The notes under the pieces: generated by a model
Databases searched by the model: none
What the model was told of the DNA's origin: nothing
Seen by the model: only the letters and a program-made list of their open reading frames with translations
Part shown: piece by piece, positions 34,855-44,142 of the stretch
Layout of the letters: each line of letters opens with the position of its first letter
How positions within the stretch are numbered: the stretch's first letter is position 1
From: Pseudomonas sp. CC120222-01a
GTDB taxonomy: Bacteria > Pseudomonadota > Gammaproteobacteria > Pseudomonadales > Pseudomonadaceae
Length of the DNA stretch: 64,000 bases
Direction of reading: 5' to 3'
Assembly: GCF_003097235.1 (NCBI RefSeq)
Contig: NZ_QEQQ01000023.1
Coordinates: forward strand, 1 to 64,000
Position numbers and translations under genes: made by a program

Positions 34855-34860
34855 ATTATA
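34855..34860 (-). promoter_or_regulatory. Consensus -10 upstream of rpoD
   Basis: The minus strand reads GGGTATAATCC in the 67-bp gap between dnaG and rpoD. The hexamer is perfect, but no clear -35 exists at 16-18 bp. It could give rpoD an internal promoter independent of rpsU-dnaG, as known for this operon in enterobacteria. Confidence 0.45.
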
Positions 34861-34874
34861 CCCGAGCATGGGCC

Positions 34875-36857
34875 TCACGCGCCAGATGAGGTCGGCGTTT
34901 GTGCGGGAACATTCCGGCTCAGCAGGGCGAGGAGCTGTGATTTTTCCTCGCTGGTCAATTCGCTTTGACGTGATTTCCTGAGCAGTTGTTCCAGGCTGCG
35001 CTCGCGTTGGCGGGCGGACAAGCTAGTTATAGTGTCGAAAAACTGTTGTTCAAGGTTGTCAGCCACGATCAACCATTCCTTTTCGGCCAGGGCCCGCAGC
35101 AGGCGGCCTTGTTCAGTGCCGTGCCAACGTGCGATCAGCTGCATTGAGCTTAGCCCAGGATTCTTCTGCGCAGCTTCGATCAGGGCCACCAGCAGCTGGC
35201 TGTACAGGTGTTCTTCGTCGGCGAAGTGGCTGGCGTCCTCGACCTTGCCGGCCAGCAGCGGGTGGTGCAGCAAGGTGCGCAGGGCAGCCAGGGTCGGTGG
35301 TTCTACCGGTGCCGGTACCCGCGGCGGCGCTTCGTCGCGCTGCTGCCATGGCTTGCCGCCCTTGCGATTCTTGTCCCAGGGCTTGTCGCTCCACTGCTTT
35401 TTGCCCCCGCCTTTGTTCGGCTTCCACTCCGGTTCCTGATGAACGGGGGCGTAGTCGTGCTGTGGCATGTCGCCGTAGTCGGGGGTGAAGCTGGCCATGG
35501 CATCGTAGTCATAGCCAGGGTCGTAGTCCGGCACACTGCTGGCCGCCGGAGCCTGTTGCGCCAGTTGCTCGACCTGCTGCGGGTCAAGGCCGGTGATTTC
35601 CTTCAGGCGGTTGCGCATCAGCTGGCGCAGGTTGGCGCCTGGGATCTTTTCGATCAACGGCGCGGCCAAGGTCGCCATGTGTGCCTTGCCTTCCAGCGAT
35701 CGCGGGTCTGCTTCGTTGCTCAGCTGTTCGAAGAAATAGTCGGCCAGTGGCTGCGCGTGCTGGTTGATCCGGGCCATGAAGGCATCGGTGCCTTCGGCGC
35801 GCACCAGGCTGTCCGGGTCTTCGCCTTCGGGCAGGAACAGGAAACGCGCGCGGCGGCCATCCTGCAGGGCCGAGAGGGTCGATTCGAGTGCGCGCCAGGC
35901 GGCCTTGCGCCCGGCCTGGTCGCCGTCGAAGCAGAACAGCACGCTGGGTACCACGCGGAACAGGCGCTTGAGGTGCTCTTCGCTGGTGGCGGTGCCAAGG
36001 GTGGCCACGGCGTTGCGCAGGCCCTGCTGGGCCAGGGCGATCACGTCCATGTAGCCCTCGACGACGATGATCTCGTCGAGGTTGCGGTTGTGCTTGCGTG
36101 CCTCGTACAGCCCGTAGAGTTCCTGGCCTTTGTGGAAGACCGGGGTTTCCGGGGAGTTGAGGTACTTGGGCTTGTCGTCGCCCAATACCCGGCCGCCAAA
36201 GGCAATGATTCGCCCGCGGCTGTCACGGATCGGGAACATCACCCGGTCGCGGAAGCGGTCGTAGCGTTTGCCGCTTTCGGCGTTCTCGATCAGCAGGCCG
36301 GCGTCGATCATCACCTTTTGTTGCAGGGTGTCGGCGCCCAGGTGCTTGAGCAGGTTGTCCCAGCCAGGTGGCGCGAAGCCCAGGCCAAAGTCGCGGGCGA
36401 TTTCGCCCGACAGGCCGCGGCCCTTGAGGTAGTCCACTGCCGCCTTGCGCGTTGGGTGGCCGCGCAGGGCCTGGCGGTAGAACTCCGAGGCGGCATCCAG
36501 TAATGGGTACAGCGGCGAATCGGTCGGCTGGCGCGGCTTGTTGTCGCGACGCCCTTGTTCCCTGGGCACTTCCATGCCGGCCGCGCGGGCCAGCTCCTCG
36601 ACAGCCTGCGGGAAGTCCAGGTTGTCGTGGTCCATGACGAAGCCAAGGGCGTTACCGCCGGCGCCGCAGCCGAAGCAGTAGTAGAACTGCTTGTCAGGGC
36701 TGACCGTGAAGGAAGGGGTCTTTTCCTTGTGGAACGGGCAGCAGGCGGAGTAGTTCTTGCCGGTTTTTTTCAGCTGAACGCGCGAACTCACCACGTCGAC
36801 AATGTCGAGGCGGTTGATCAGGTCGTCGATGAAGCTTTGGGGAATCAGCCCGGCCAT
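34875..36857 (-). CDS. dnaG: DNA primase DnaG
   Basis: The 660-aa primase makes RNA primers at the replication fork. It has an N-terminal CHC2 zinc-binding domain (CCPFHKEKTPSF ... YYCFGCG), a Toprim catalytic core with the VEGYMDVIAL motif and DGDQAG acidic pair, and a C-terminal helicase-binding domain. A low-complexity linker rich in K, G and W (about 480-530) separates core and C-terminus. The start at MAGLIP is supported by family alignment; the frame extends 7 codons further without support. Confidence 0.97.
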   Translation of the reverse strand: MAGLIPQSFIDDLINRLDIVDVVSSRVQLKKTGKNYSACCPFHKEKTPSFTVSPDKQFYYCFGCGAGGNALGFVMDHDNLDFPQAVEELARAAGMEVPREQGRRDNKPRQPTDSPLYPLLDAASEFYRQALRGHPTRKAAVDYLKGRGLSGEIARDFGLGFAPPGWDNLLKHLGADTLQQKVMIDAGLLIENAESGKRYDRFRDRVMFPIRDSRGRIIAFGGRVLGDDKPKYLNSPETPVFHKGQELYGLYEARKHNRNLDEIIVVEGYMDVIALAQQGLRNAVATLGTATSEEHLKRLFRVVPSVLFCFDGDQAGRKAAWRALESTLSALQDGRRARFLFLPEGEDPDSLVRAEGTDAFMARINQHAQPLADYFFEQLSNEADPRSLEGKAHMATLAAPLIEKIPGANLRQLMRNRLKEITGLDPQQVEQLAQQAPAASSVPDYDPGYDYDAMASFTPDYGDMPQHDYAPVHQEPEWKPNKGGGKKQWSDKPWDKNRKGGKPWQQRDEAPPRVPAPVEPPTLAALRTLLHHPLLAGKVEDASHFADEEHLYSQLLVALIEAAQKNPGLSSMQLIARWHGTEQGRLLRALAEKEWLIVADNLEQQFFDTITSLSARQRERSLEQLLRKSRQSELTSEEKSQLLALLSRNVPAQTPTSSGA

Positions 36858-37095
36858 GGCAGTCTCGTCATCTGGCAACTGGCAAGTCTAATCGCTAACG
36901 CGCCACAGAGGGGCGAATGCTGAGTAGGGGAAGTGCGAGGGAGTGTGTGCTCGTCGGTAGCCGCTAGGGCCCGTCAGTCATGACGTGCACGCCTGGCCGA
37001 AGCCAGATCTGACGCTTTGATGCATTTGCCCACTGCAGGTTGCGACGGGCGCCTTGGGCTAGCTGCTCAAGGTTTGAAACAAGCCGCTGCCATCG

Positions 37096-37114
37096 GCCCG
37101 GCGGTGAGCCGGGC
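37096..37114 (-). terminator. GC hairpin between rpsU and dnaG
   Basis: GCCCGGC and GCCGGGC form a 7-bp stem with a TCACC-type loop in the 288-bp rpsU-dnaG gap, 32 bases after the rpsU stop. No T run follows. It may act as a partial terminator or a processing site that lowers dnaG relative to rpsU. The rest of the gap shows no gene. Confidence 0.4.
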
Positions 37115-37145
37115 AGGGCAGAAGCTCTAGCGTAGAACGTCTGTA

Positions 37146-37361
37146 TTAGTACAGACGAACGGCGCGGCGCTGTTCGCGCTGAACTTTCTTGGCGTGACGC
37201 TTAACAGCAGCAGCTGCTTTGCGCTTACGCTCGGCGGTCGGCTTCTCGTAAAACTCGCGGCTACGAACTTCAGCCAGTACACCGGCTTTTTCGCAGGAGC
37301 GCTTGAAACGACGCAGAGCTACGTCGAAGGGTTCGTTCTCTTTAACTTTGACGGCTGGCAT
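37146..37361 (-). CDS. rpsU: 30S ribosomal protein S21
   Basis: The 71-aa basic protein has the canonical bS21 sequence (MPAVKVKENEPFDVALRRFKR). It assists initiation on the small ribosomal subunit. It is the first gene of the rpsU-dnaG-rpoD operon and is divergent from tsaD, as in most gammaproteobacteria. AAGG precedes the ATG. Confidence 0.98.
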   Translation of the reverse strand: MPAVKVKENEPFDVALRRFKRSCEKAGVLAEVRSREFYEKPTAERKRKAAAAVKRHAKKVQREQRRAVRLY

Positions 37362-37450
37362 CCAGGGCTACCTTAATTCATTACCGGGGTAGACGTGCTC
37401 CTGGCAAAACAAAAGGTGTGCTGGAGAACGTCGGTTTTCAAGGGTTGCGG

Positions 37451-37479
37451 ATGTTAACCCTTAGTACGCCGGAATGCAA
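37451..37479 (-). promoter_or_regulatory. Candidate rpsU operon promoter
   Basis: On the minus strand TTGCAT (37479-37474) and TAACAT (37456-37451) are spaced by 17 bp, about 90 bases before the rpsU start. Both hexamers are imperfect. Confidence 0.35.
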
Positions 37480-37566
37480 AGCCTCTGATCGAAAACCGCT
37501 GGTCGGCACCCGGCACGGGGACTATCATGCGCGGCTTCGAATTCAGCCCCCACAAGGGACGAGCCC

Positions 37567-38592
37567 ATGCTAGTACTGGGATTGGAAACATCCTGCGACG
37601 AAACCGGCGTCGCATTATACGACAGTGAGCGCGGTTTGTTAGCCGACGCGCTGTTCAGTCAGATCGACCTGCATCGCGTGTTCGGTGGCGTGGTGCCCGA
37701 GCTTGCCTCGCGTGACCACGTCAAGCGCATGCTGCCGCTCATCCGCCAGGTGCTGGAGGAGGCTGGCTGCGTCGCCACCGAGATCGACGCCATCGCCTAC
37801 ACCGCGGGTCCTGGCCTGGTCGGTGCGCTGCTGGTCGGTGCCTCGTGCGCCCAGGCCCTGGCCTTCGCCTGGGATATTCCAGCGATCGGTGTGCACCATA
37901 TGGAAGGCCACCTGCTGGCGCCGATGCTGGAGGAAAACCCGCCCGAGTTTCCGTTCGTCGCTTTGTTGGTTTCCGGCGGCCATACCCAGCTGGTGCGGGT
38001 GGATGGCATCGGCCAATACGAACTGCTGGGCGAGAGCCTCGACGATGCTGCTGGCGAAGCGTTCGACAAGACTGCCAAGCTGATTGGCCTCAACTACCCA
38101 GGGGGCCCGGAAATCGCGCGCCTGGCTGAGCGGGGCGTGCCTGGACGCTTCGTGTTCCCGCGGCCGATGACCGATCGGCCGGGCCTGGAGTTCAGCTTCA
38201 GCGGCCTCAAGACCTTCGCCTTGAACACCTGGCAGCAATGCAAGAATGCTGGCGACGACAACGAGCAAACCCGTTGCGACGTATCCCTGGCGTTCCAGCA
38301 GGCGGTGGTGGAGACTCTGACCATCAAGTGCAAGCGCGCCCTCAAGCAGACCGGCCTCAAGCGCTTGGTCATCGCCGGTGGCGTGAGTGCCAACAAGGCG
38401 TTGCGCGCCTCGCTGGAAGACATGCTGGCCGGTCTCAAGGGCAACGTGTACTACGCGCGTCCGCAGTTCTGCACCGACAACGGCGCGATGATCGCCTATG
38501 CCGGTTGCCAGCGCCTGTTGGCCGGGCAGCAGCAGGACCTGGCGATCAGCGTGCAGGCGCGCTGGCCGATGGAGCAGTTGCCGCCGGTGTGA
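37567..38592 (+). CDS. tsaD: tRNA threonylcarbamoyltransferase subunit TsaD
   Basis: The 341-aa ASKHA-fold protein transfers threonylcarbamoyl to A37 of ANN-decoding tRNAs, working with TsaB and TsaE. The metal-binding histidines are in HHMEGHLL near residues 111-115, and the nucleotide site includes VSGGHTQLV and VIAGGVSANKALR. AAGGGA precedes the ATG. The older name gcp (glycoprotease) is a misnomer. The divergent rpsU neighbour is the classic arrangement. Confidence 0.97.
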   Translation: MLVLGLETSCDETGVALYDSERGLLADALFSQIDLHRVFGGVVPELASRDHVKRMLPLIRQVLEEAGCVATEIDAIAYTAGPGLVGALLVGASCAQALAFAWDIPAIGVHHMEGHLLAPMLEENPPEFPFVALLVSGGHTQLVRVDGIGQYELLGESLDDAAGEAFDKTAKLIGLNYPGGPEIARLAERGVPGRFVFPRPMTDRPGLEFSFSGLKTFALNTWQQCKNAGDDNEQTRCDVSLAFQQAVVETLTIKCKRALKQTGLKRLVIAGGVSANKALRASLEDMLAGLKGNVYYARPQFCTDNGAMIAYAGCQRLLAGQQQDLAISVQARWPMEQLPPV

Positions 38593-38607
38593 AGGCTTGC
38601 GGGCGTG

Positions 38608-39177
38608 TCAGAAATGCCTCTCGCGCCCGGCAAACAAGTCGCGCAGATTGTTGCGGTGGCGCCAGACGATCATCACTGTGAGCACGGCGATCGGCAGCAG
38701 CGCCTCCGGCTCGCGCCAGGCCAGCAGTGGCAAGGTCAGCGGGGTTGCGACAAGCGCTGCCAGCGAGCTGGTGCGGGTGAGGTAGAAGGTCAGCAGCCAG
38801 GCGCCGATGGCCAGCAATGCGGCCGGGAAATACAGGCCCATGAGCATGCCGGCGGCGGTGGCGACGCCTTTGCCGCCGCGAAAGCGGAAGTACAGCGGGA
38901 ACAGGTGGCCGAGCACTGCGCAGACACCGACCCAGGCTTGCTCCTGCAGGCCAAGGCCGGCTGCGCGGGCGAGCAAAACCGGCAGCAGGCCCTTGCACAG
39001 GTCGCCAAGCAGGGTCAGGATCGCCAGTTTACGGCCCGCCAGGCGTAGCATGTTGGTGGCGCCGGCATTGCCCGAACCGCTGGAACGCGGGTCCGGGCTG
39101 CCCGAAAGGCGGCTGAGGACGATGGCGAAGGACAGCGAGCCGAGCAGGTAGGCGAGCAGCGCCAATAACCAAAACAT
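38608..39177 (-). CDS. plsY: Glycerol-3-phosphate acyltransferase PlsY
   Basis: The 189-aa integral membrane enzyme uses acyl-phosphate to acylate glycerol-3-phosphate, the first step of phospholipid synthesis. It has about five membrane helices and the conserved cytoplasmic motifs SGNAGATNMLR and FRGGKGVATAAG. It converges on tsaD and is divergent from folB. Confidence 0.96.
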   Translation of the reverse strand: MFWLLALLAYLLGSLSFAIVLSRLSGSPDPRSSGSGNAGATNMLRLAGRKLAILTLLGDLCKGLLPVLLARAAGLGLQEQAWVGVCAVLGHLFPLYFRFRGGKGVATAAGMLMGLYFPAALLAIGAWLLTFYLTRTSSLAALVATPLTLPLLAWREPEALLPIAVLTVMIVWRHRNNLRDLFAGRERHF

Positions 39178-39251
39178 GCTAACTATTCCGGGCGAGGACG
39201 CCCTGATTCTAACGGCGCCAGTCGCCCTTGTCGTGCTGTGGAGAGAAGTGC

Positions 39252-39608
39252 TTGGACAGAGTGTTCATCGAAGGCCTGGAAGTCGATACCGTCATCGGTG
39301 CCTATGACTGGGAACGGGATATTCGCCAGTGCCTGCGCCTGGACCTGAGTTTCGCCTGGGACAACCGCCCGGCGGCGGCGGGTGATGACCTGAACCTGGC
39401 GCTCGACTACGCCAGCGTCTCGGCACGGGTGCAGGCCTTTGCCGAGCAGGCGCGTTTCGAACTGGTGGAAACCTTTGCCGAACGCCTGGTGGCGACGCTG
39501 ATGGAAGAGTTCCACATTCCCTGGGTGCGGTTGAAGCTGACCAAGCCGGGTGCTGTTCCCGCCGCCCGGGGCGGTGTTGGCGTGGAGATCGAGCGCGGAT
39601 GTCTCTGA
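39252..39608 (+). CDS. folB: Dihydroneopterin aldolase FolB
   Basis: The 118-aa enzyme converts dihydroneopterin to 6-hydroxymethyl-dihydropterin in folate synthesis. The family motif VFIEGLEVDTVIGAYDWER is at the N-terminus and the conserved LTKPGAVPAARGVGVEIER-like end is present. I place the start at a TTG (39252) because GGAGAG lies 6-8 bases upstream and homologues begin MDRVFIEGL; an ATG at 39228 would add eight unlikely residues. It overlaps folK by 10 bases. Confidence 0.9.
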   Translation: MDRVFIEGLEVDTVIGAYDWERDIRQCLRLDLSFAWDNRPAAAGDDLNLALDYASVSARVQAFAEQARFELVETFAERLVATLMEEFHIPWVRLKLTKPGAVPAARGGVGVEIERGCL

Positions 39609-40108
39609 GCACGGTTTACCTGGGCCTTGGCAGCAACATCGGTCGCCACCAGCACCTGTGTGCGGGGCTCGATGCACTGGCGGCCATTCTCAGCGACATG
39701 CAATGTTCCCCGGCGTTCGAGAGCCAGGCGGTGGGGATCAAGAGCGGGCCGTTCATCAACTTCGTGGTCACCGGCAAGACCGAGCTGCCCCTGATGGAGC
39801 TGGATCGCCGGCTCAAGTTCATCGAGGCGGACAACGGCCGCTATGCGCCGGACCGCAAGGGCCTGCCGCTGGATATCGATGTGCTCATGTATGACGACTT
39901 GCATGGCACGTTCGATGGTCTGGTACTGCCCCGGGCAGAGATCCTGAAGAATGCCTTCGTACTGTGGCCGTTGTCGCTGCTGGCGCCTGAGCTTGTGCAT
40001 CCAGGTGCGGGCAAGAGCATGGCGCAGTTGTGGCAGGAGGCGCAGATCGACCAGGTGCTGGCGCCTGTTGCCTTCGACTGGCGCGGTTTGCAGCTGACTC
40101 AGGCGTGA
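39599..40108 (+). CDS. folK: 2-amino-4-hydroxy-6-hydroxymethyldihydropteridine diphosphokinase FolK
   Basis: The 169-aa enzyme transfers pyrophosphate from ATP to the pterin made by FolB. The N-terminal YLGLGSNIG and central KGLPLDIDVLMYDD motifs are diagnostic. It overlaps folB, so consecutive folate steps are translationally coupled. A strong bidirectional hairpin follows. Confidence 0.94.
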   Translation: MSLSTVYLGLGSNIGRHQHLCAGLDALAAILSDMQCSPAFESQAVGIKSGPFINFVVTGKTELPLMELDRRLKFIEADNGRYAPDRKGLPLDIDVLMYDDLHGTFDGLVLPRAEILKNAFVLWPLSLLAPELVHPGAGKSMAQLWQEAQIDQVLAPVAFDWRGLQLTQA

Positions 40109-40116
40109 GCCTGTAA

Positions 40117-40150
40117 CGGCCCTTTCGCGGCTAAAGCCGCGAAAGGGCCG
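40117..40150. terminator. Bidirectional terminator-like inverted repeat
   Basis: A perfect 15-bp stem (CGGCCCTTTCGCGGC and its complement) with a TAAA loop sits between the convergent folK and cca genes. It lacks a long T run on either side. Confidence 0.7.
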
Positions 40151-40156
40151 GTGTGG

Positions 40157-41251
40157 TCAGCCCGGCTTGTAAGCCTCGAGCGCTTTTAGCCGCTCACCTT
40201 TGAGGGCCTCGCCCAGGCCTTGCCCGGTCAGCCCGGCTTCAACCAGCGGCTTGACATCTACCCCCCGGGCCGCTGCCGCCGCTCCACGCAGATAATCGCC
40301 CTGTGGATAACCTTCACAGGTGGCCATCTCACACGCCGCGATGAAATACTCAAAACGCTCTGGCCGGCGATAAACGTCGAACTTCTGCAGCATTTCCAGC
40401 AAGTTTGCAGGCGTTAACCGCAACGCGTCATCAGCGTGCCCGGCAAACTCACCCACCAGCACAGCCAGTTCCTGGCATTCACGCGGCGCCTTGAAACGCT
40501 GGTTGAGCGCCTTGATCGCCACTGGCTCCAGCCCTCGCAGCAAGCACGCCCAGCGCACAGCCAATGGCTGTTGGTGCTCTGCCGAACGCTGCAGTGCTGC
40601 CAGCGTATCCACGCTGTTTTCCAGTTCCGGCATCAACTCCTTCAGAGCGCCACATGCGTCCAGTACCCGGATGAACACGTGCGGCTGGTTTTCCATCAGC
40701 GCCCGCTCGATCTCCTTCCAGCTACGTTCGGCTGTCAGCGCCTGCAACTCGCCCGATTCGGCGATCTGGCGCATCAGAGCCAGTGTTTCATCGGCGACCT
40801 GAAAACCCAGTGGGGCATAGCGCGCGGCAAAGCGGGCTACGCGCAGTACGCGCAGTGGGTCTTCGGCGAACGCGGGGGAGACATGGCGCAGGATGCGTTG
40901 TTCAAGGTCGGACTGGCCGTGGTAGGGGTCGTAGACCACACCCTGTTCATCTTCGGCCATCGCATTGATGGTCAGGTCGCGGCGGATCAGGTCTTCTTCC
41001 AGCGTCACGTCGGGGCTAGCGTGAAAAGTGAACCCGCCATAACCGCGCCCGCTCTTGCGCTCGGTGCGCGCCAGGGCATATTCCTCGCCCGTCTTCGGAT
41101 GCAGGAAAACCGGGAAGTCAGCGCCGACCGGGCGAAAACCCTGGGCGTGCATTTCCTCGACCGTGGCGCCGACCACCAGCCAGTCGATATCGCTGACCGG
41201 GCGCCCGAGCAGGCGGTCGCGTACTGCGCCGCCGACTTTGTAGATGTGCAT
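40157..41251 (-). CDS. cca: CCA tRNA nucleotidyltransferase
   Basis: The 364-aa enzyme builds or repairs the CCA end of tRNAs. The nucleotidyltransferase signature GGAVRDRLLGRPVSDIDW is at the N-terminus and RRDLTINAMA follows. The region where longer gamma-proteobacterial Cca enzymes carry an HD phosphohydrolase dyad reads CLLRGLEP instead, so the extra phosphatase activity is probably absent. Length is shorter than E. coli Cca (412 aa). Confidence 0.93.
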   Translation of the reverse strand: MHIYKVGGAVRDRLLGRPVSDIDWLVVGATVEEMHAQGFRPVGADFPVFLHPKTGEEYALARTERKSGRGYGGFTFHASPDVTLEEDLIRRDLTINAMAEDEQGVVYDPYHGQSDLEQRILRHVSPAFAEDPLRVLRVARFAARYAPLGFQVADETLALMRQIAESGELQALTAERSWKEIERALMENQPHVFIRVLDACGALKELMPELENSVDTLAALQRSAEHQQPLAVRWACLLRGLEPVAIKALNQRFKAPRECQELAVLVGEFAGHADDALRLTPANLLEMLQKFDVYRRPERFEYFIAACEMATCEGYPQGDYLRGAAAAARGVDVKPLVEAGLTGQGLGEALKGERLKALEAYKPG

Positions 41252-41305
41252 GTGCAGCCTCCATTACTGCCCACAGGATACCCTGTCGGCAGCAATGGCG
41301 GTGCA

Positions 41306-42874
41306 TCAGAGGTGGTGGATGACGGCGAGGTCCATGCGCCCGTAGTCGCCGCTCTCGGCATGCTCCCCACGCGGCGGCATGTGATGGGTCTTGACCACCT
41401 GGTCGCCCTGTACGGTCTCCAGATGGATATCGAAGCCCCACAGCCGGTGCAGGTGCTTGAGCACTTCCTCGGTGGAGTCGCCCAGCGGTTTGCGGTTGTG
41501 CTGCTGGTGGCGCAAGGTCAGCGAGCGATCGCCACGGCGGTCGATGCTCCATATCTGCACGTTGGGCTCGCGATTGCCGAGGTTGTACTGCGCTGCCAGT
41601 TGCTCGCGAATGATCCGGTAGCCGGCCTCGTCATGGATGGCCGGCACCAGCAGGTCATCGCGCTGGTCGTCATCGAGGATGCTGAACAACTTCAGGTCAC
41701 GCATCACCTTGGGTGACAGATACTGCAGGATGAAACTCTCGTCCTTGAAGCTGCTCATGGCGAACTTGATGGTAGAAAGCCAGTCGCTGCCGGCAATGTC
41801 GGGGAACCAGCGGCGATCTTCCTCCGTCGGGTTTTCGCACATGCGGCGGATGTCGGTGTACATGGCAAAGCCCAGTGCATACGGGTTGATGCCGCTGTAG
41901 TACGGGCTGTCGAAGCCGGGCTGGAACACCACGCTGGTGTGCGACTGCAGGAACTCCATCATGAAGCCTTCGGTAATCAGGCCTTCGTCGTACAGGTCGT
42001 TCATCAGGGTGTAGTGCCAGAAGGTAGCCCAACCTTCGTTCATCACCTGGGTCTGGCGCTGCGGGTAGAAGTACTGGGCAATCTTACGCACGATGCGCAC
42101 CACCTCGCGTTGCCAGGGTTCGAGCAGCGGGGCGTTCTTCTCGATGAAGTAAAGGATGTTTTCCTGCGGTTCGGAGGGGAAGCGTGCATCGTCGCGCTCG
42201 CCGCCTTTTTCGGCACTCTTGGGAATCGTGCGCCACAGGTCGTTGATCTGCCGCTGCAGGTGTTCTTCACGGTCCTTCTGGCGCCTGCGTTCTTCTTCGG
42301 CAGAGATCGGATAGGGGCGTTTGTAGCGATCCACGCCGTAGTTCATCAATGCGTGGCAGGAGTCGATCAAGTCTTCCACGGCATCGATGCCGTGGCGTTC
42401 CTCGCACTGGGCGATGTACTGCTTGGCGAACACCAGGTAGTCGATGATCGACGTGGCGTCGGTCCAGGTGCGGAACAGGTAGTTGCCCTTGAAGAAGCTA
42501 TTGTGGCCATAGCAGGCGTGGGCGATCACCAGTGCCTGCATGCACATGGTGTTTTCTTCCATCAGGTAGGCGATGCACGGATCAGAGTTGATCACGATCT
42601 CGTAGGCCAGGCCCATCTGGCCCCGGCTGTAGGACTTCTCGGTACTGAGGAACTGCTTGCCGTAGGACCAGTGGTGATAACCCAGCGGCATGCCGACGGA
42701 AGCGTAGGCATCCATCATCTGCTCGGCGGTGATCACCTCGATCTGGTTGGGGTAGGTGTCCAGGGCGTAACGCTCGGCCAGCCGGCTGATTTCCCGATCG
42801 TAGGTCTGGATCAGCTCGAACGTCCACTCGGACCCGGTGGAAATGGGTTGGCGTCTCTGTGCTCTGGCGGTCAT
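41306..42874 (-). CDS. SpoVR/YcgB family protein
   Basis: The 522-aa cytoplasmic protein belongs to the SpoVR family, named from Bacillus spore cortex formation but widespread in non-sporulating bacteria. Conserved aromatic and histidine-rich stretches (GYHHWSYGKQF, HACYGHNSFFKGNYLF) are visible. It is the last gene of the prkA-yeaH-ycgB set, overlapping the DUF444 gene by four bases (ATGA). In enterobacteria this set is induced by nutrient stress and stationary phase. Molecular activity remains undefined. Confidence 0.92.
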   Translation of the reverse strand: MTARAQRRQPISTGSEWTFELIQTYDREISRLAERYALDTYPNQIEVITAEQMMDAYASVGMPLGYHHWSYGKQFLSTEKSYSRGQMGLAYEIVINSDPCIAYLMEENTMCMQALVIAHACYGHNSFFKGNYLFRTWTDATSIIDYLVFAKQYIAQCEERHGIDAVEDLIDSCHALMNYGVDRYKRPYPISAEEERRRQKDREEHLQRQINDLWRTIPKSAEKGGERDDARFPSEPQENILYFIEKNAPLLEPWQREVVRIVRKIAQYFYPQRQTQVMNEGWATFWHYTLMNDLYDEGLITEGFMMEFLQSHTSVVFQPGFDSPYYSGINPYALGFAMYTDIRRMCENPTEEDRRWFPDIAGSDWLSTIKFAMSSFKDESFILQYLSPKVMRDLKLFSILDDDQRDDLLVPAIHDEAGYRIIREQLAAQYNLGNREPNVQIWSIDRRGDRSLTLRHQQHNRKPLGDSTEEVLKHLHRLWGFDIHLETVQGDQVVKTHHMPPRGEHAESGDYGRMDLAVIHHL

Positions 42875-44142
42875 GTGGCTAACCTGCGCTGGAAGAGTTC
42901 ACGGAAGACCGGGTAGATATCGCCGGCCGATACCAACTGCTGCTGGGCGAATGTGTCAGGGAATGCCTCGCCGATTCGCTCGTACTCGTACCACAACGCC
43001 TGGTGCTCACGTGGGGTGATCTCAACGTAAGTGTAGTACTGCACATGCGGCATGATCTGCTTGGAGAGGATCTCGCGGCAGATCGGCGAGTCGTCGTTCC
43101 AGTTGTCCCCGTCGGAGGCCTGGGCGGCATAGATGTTCCAGTCAGCGGCCGGGTAACGCTCGGCCATGATCTCCTGCATCATCTTCAGCGCGCTGGAGAC
43201 GATGGTGCCGCCGGTTTCCCGGGAGTAGAAGAACTCTTCCTCGTCGACTTCGCGGGCGCTGGTGTGGTGGCGGATGAACACCACCTCGATGCGGTCGTAG
43301 TTACGCTTGAGGAACAGGTACAGCAGGATGAAGAAGCGTTTGGCGATGTCCTTGGTGGCCTGGGTCATTGAGCCGGACACGTCCATCAGGCAGAACATCA
43401 CCGCCTTGGAACTGGGGTTGGGCTGCTTGACCAGCAGGTTGTACTTGAGGTCGAAGGTGTCGAGGAAGGGCAGGCGGTTGATGCGCGCCTTGAGTCGATC
43501 GATTTCCTGTTCGACTTCCTGGATGTCGGTGAAGTTGTCGGGTTCCTCGACTTTCAGCCGGTCCAGTTCCTTTTGTGCTTCGCGCAGCAGCGCACGGCTG
43601 CTGCCGGTCAGGGCGATGCGCCGGGCGTGGGCCGAGCGCAGGGTGCGGACAATGTTGATGCGTGACGGGTTGCCTTCGTTGGCGATACCGGCTCGTACGG
43701 TCTTGAAGGTGTCGGCGCCGGTCAGGTGACGTTTGACCAGATTGGGCAGTTCGAGGTCTTCGAACATGAATTCGAGGAACTCTTCCTGGGTAATCTGGAA
43801 GACGAAATCGTCCATGCCCTCGCCGGAGTTGCCGGCCTTGCCGCGACCACTGCCGCCTCCGCCGCCTTGCGGCCGAGGGATGTGCTCGCCAGCGGTGAAC
43901 TCCTTGTTGCCTGGGTGCACGATGGTCTGCTTGCCGCCACGACCATGGTGCAGCACGGGTTCATCGATGTCCCGTCCCGGAATGCTGATCTGTTCACCGT
44001 GTTCCATGTCCATGATGGAACGGCGGCTCACGGCCTCTTCGACCGCCTTCTTGATGTGTTCACGGTAACGCCGCAGGAAACGCTGGCGGTTGACCGTGCT
44101 CTTGTTCTTGCCGTTCAGGCGTCGGTCGATAACGTAGCTCAT
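42871..44142 (-). CDS. YeaH/DUF444 family protein
   Basis: The 423-aa protein contains a von Willebrand A-like segment with the metal-binding DxSxS pattern in CLMDVSGSMTQATKD near residue 245, preceded by a Gly-rich linker (GGGGGSGRGKAGNSGEG). It is predicted to work with the PrkA kinase encoded upstream and SpoVR downstream. The start at MSYVID has GGAGGG upstream; the frame continues 10 codons further but lacks support. Confidence 0.92.
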   Translation of the reverse strand: MSYVIDRRLNGKNKSTVNRQRFLRRYREHIKKAVEEAVSRRSIMDMEHGEQISIPGRDIDEPVLHHGRGGKQTIVHPGNKEFTAGEHIPRPQGGGGGSGRGKAGNSGEGMDDFVFQITQEEFLEFMFEDLELPNLVKRHLTGADTFKTVRAGIANEGNPSRINIVRTLRSAHARRIALTGSSRALLREAQKELDRLKVEEPDNFTDIQEVEQEIDRLKARINRLPFLDTFDLKYNLLVKQPNPSSKAVMFCLMDVSGSMTQATKDIAKRFFILLYLFLKRNYDRIEVVFIRHHTSAREVDEEEFFYSRETGGTIVSSALKMMQEIMAERYPAADWNIYAAQASDGDNWNDDSPICREILSKQIMPHVQYYTYVEITPREHQALWYEYERIGEAFPDTFAQQQLVSAGDIYPVFRELFQRRLAT

